Assembly: GCA_947461805.1 (NCBI GenBank)
Contig: CANHMJ010000032.1
Span: 1-13,893, forward strand
DNA: 13,893 bases
DNA from: Burkholderiaceae bacterium
GTDB taxonomy: Bacteria; Pseudomonadota; Gammaproteobacteria; Burkholderiales; Burkholderiaceae
Reading direction: 5' to 3'
In this document: piece by piece, positions 13,323 through 13,893 of the stretch
Position numbering within the stretch: position 1 is the stretch's first letter
Layout: each line of letters opens with the position of its first letter
Made by a program: the position numbers and the translations under genes
The notes under the pieces: model-generated
Told to the model about the DNA's origin: nothing
What the model saw: the letters and a program-made list of their open reading frames with translations, nothing else
Database searches by the model: none

Positions 13323-13893
13323 ATGACCGTTCGATTTAGTTCAAATCAAGTATTGGAGTCTGGGGTTCAGGGAATGGAGAATGCCCTTTCCGAAGCCATG
13401 TCTTGGAACAAGAAGATTACTTCTGGAAAGCAGTACGATCGGGCCTCGGATAATGCCTACGCAGTATCGCGGGGCGTCCGTTTGGATTTTGATATCTCCC
13501 GCCTGGATATGTTCAAGGCAAATCAAAATTTTGTAGCCAGTTCCCATGCCAATGCGCAGACGCAGATGGATAGCCTGGTCAATGAAATGAATAGCCTCAA
13601 GCAGCTCTTGGTTCAGTCGCAAAGCGGCACCTTAAATCCAAGTAATTTCAAGGCATTAAAAGTACAAGCCGAGCAAATCTTGATTGCCATGAAACAGCAA
13701 ATGACTGCCAAGGACGGAACCGGCAACCCAATCTTCTTCGTTGGAGAGCCCATAAATCAGGTTCAGATTGAGCCCAATGTGATGGTGGATTCAGGGGTGA
13801 AATTTAATGATGCATTTGGTACTGGCGGGACCCTTAGGACCCCTGAAAATAGCCAGATGTACATCAATATCCAGAAATTTGTGACTTATTTAG
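13323..13893 (+). CDS. flgL: Hook-filament junction protein FlgL (HAP3), 3' end outside window
   Basis: The frame from ATG 13323 stays open to the right edge and gives 190 residues without a stop. It is flagellin-like, as expected for FlgL, the second junction protein between hook and filament. The N terminus reads MTVRFSSNQVLESGVQGMEN, followed by the family segment KQYDRASDNAYAVSRGVRLD (about 37-56). A long helix follows with FVASSHANAQTQMDSLVNEM and then LLVQSQSGTLNP. The stretch NPIFFVGEP (about 137-145) resembles the D1/D2 boundary region of FlgL. The order flgK-flgL with 10 bases between them is canonical and separates it from flagellin FliC. The C-terminal helix is missing because the window ends. 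Confidence 0.92.
   Translation, partial: MTVRFSSNQVLESGVQGMENALSEAMSWNKKITSGKQYDRASDNAYAVSRGVRLDFDISRLDMFKANQNFVASSHANAQTQMDSLVNEMNSLKQLLVQSQSGTLNPSNFKALKVQAEQILIAMKQQMTAKDGTGNPIFFVGEPINQVQIEPNVMVDSGVKFNDAFGTGGTLRTPENSQMYINIQKFVTYL

Overview
The window is a dense, entirely plus-strand flagellar locus, and nearly every base is coding. It reads as a chromosomal segment of a Gram-negative bacterium: L-ring and P-ring genes are present, along with signal peptides and a lipoprotein. The moderate GC content, the protein style and the type of carbonic anhydrase suggest a betaproteobacterium, perhaps Burkholderiales/Polynucleobacter-like. That placement is an impression from sequence style, not a database result.

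Region 1 (1-3689) holds the end of the export-gate genes, fliP (5' end outside the window), fliQ and fliR. Two non-canonical passengers follow. The first is an unrecognised secreted six-cysteine protein whose start overlaps the end of fliR. The second is a secreted alpha-carbonic-anhydrase-domain protein with a long Ala/Pro/Lys-rich linker. A set of hairpins ending in a plausible intrinsic terminator (3767-3790) closes this unit. This suggests that the two passengers are co-transcribed with fliPQR.

Region 2 (3690-3957) is a 268-base intergenic control region. It contains the hairpins, several short dyads, a near-perfect sigma-54 promoter (TGGCAC-N5-TTGCA, 3883-3898) and a small stem-loop at the predicted transcript start.

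Region 3 (3958-13893) is one long operon, flgB-C-D-E-F-G-H-I-J-K-L: rod, hook cap, hook, distal rod, L-ring, P-ring, rod-assembly protein and the hook-filament junction proteins. Genes overlap by 1-4 bases or lie up to 76 bases apart, and flgL runs off the right edge. FlgJ has only the rod-binding domain and no muramidase domain. FlgE (563 aa) and FlgK (709 aa) are both long, and FlgK carries a visible internal tandem duplication.

Together the genes encode the membrane export gate and almost the whole axial structure outside the cytoplasm. The most unusual content is the fliR-linked pair of secreted proteins. The carbonic-anhydrase-like member keeps its three zinc histidines but has changed several usually conserved active-site residues. 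No RNA genes, mobile elements, CRISPR arrays or phage genes were seen.
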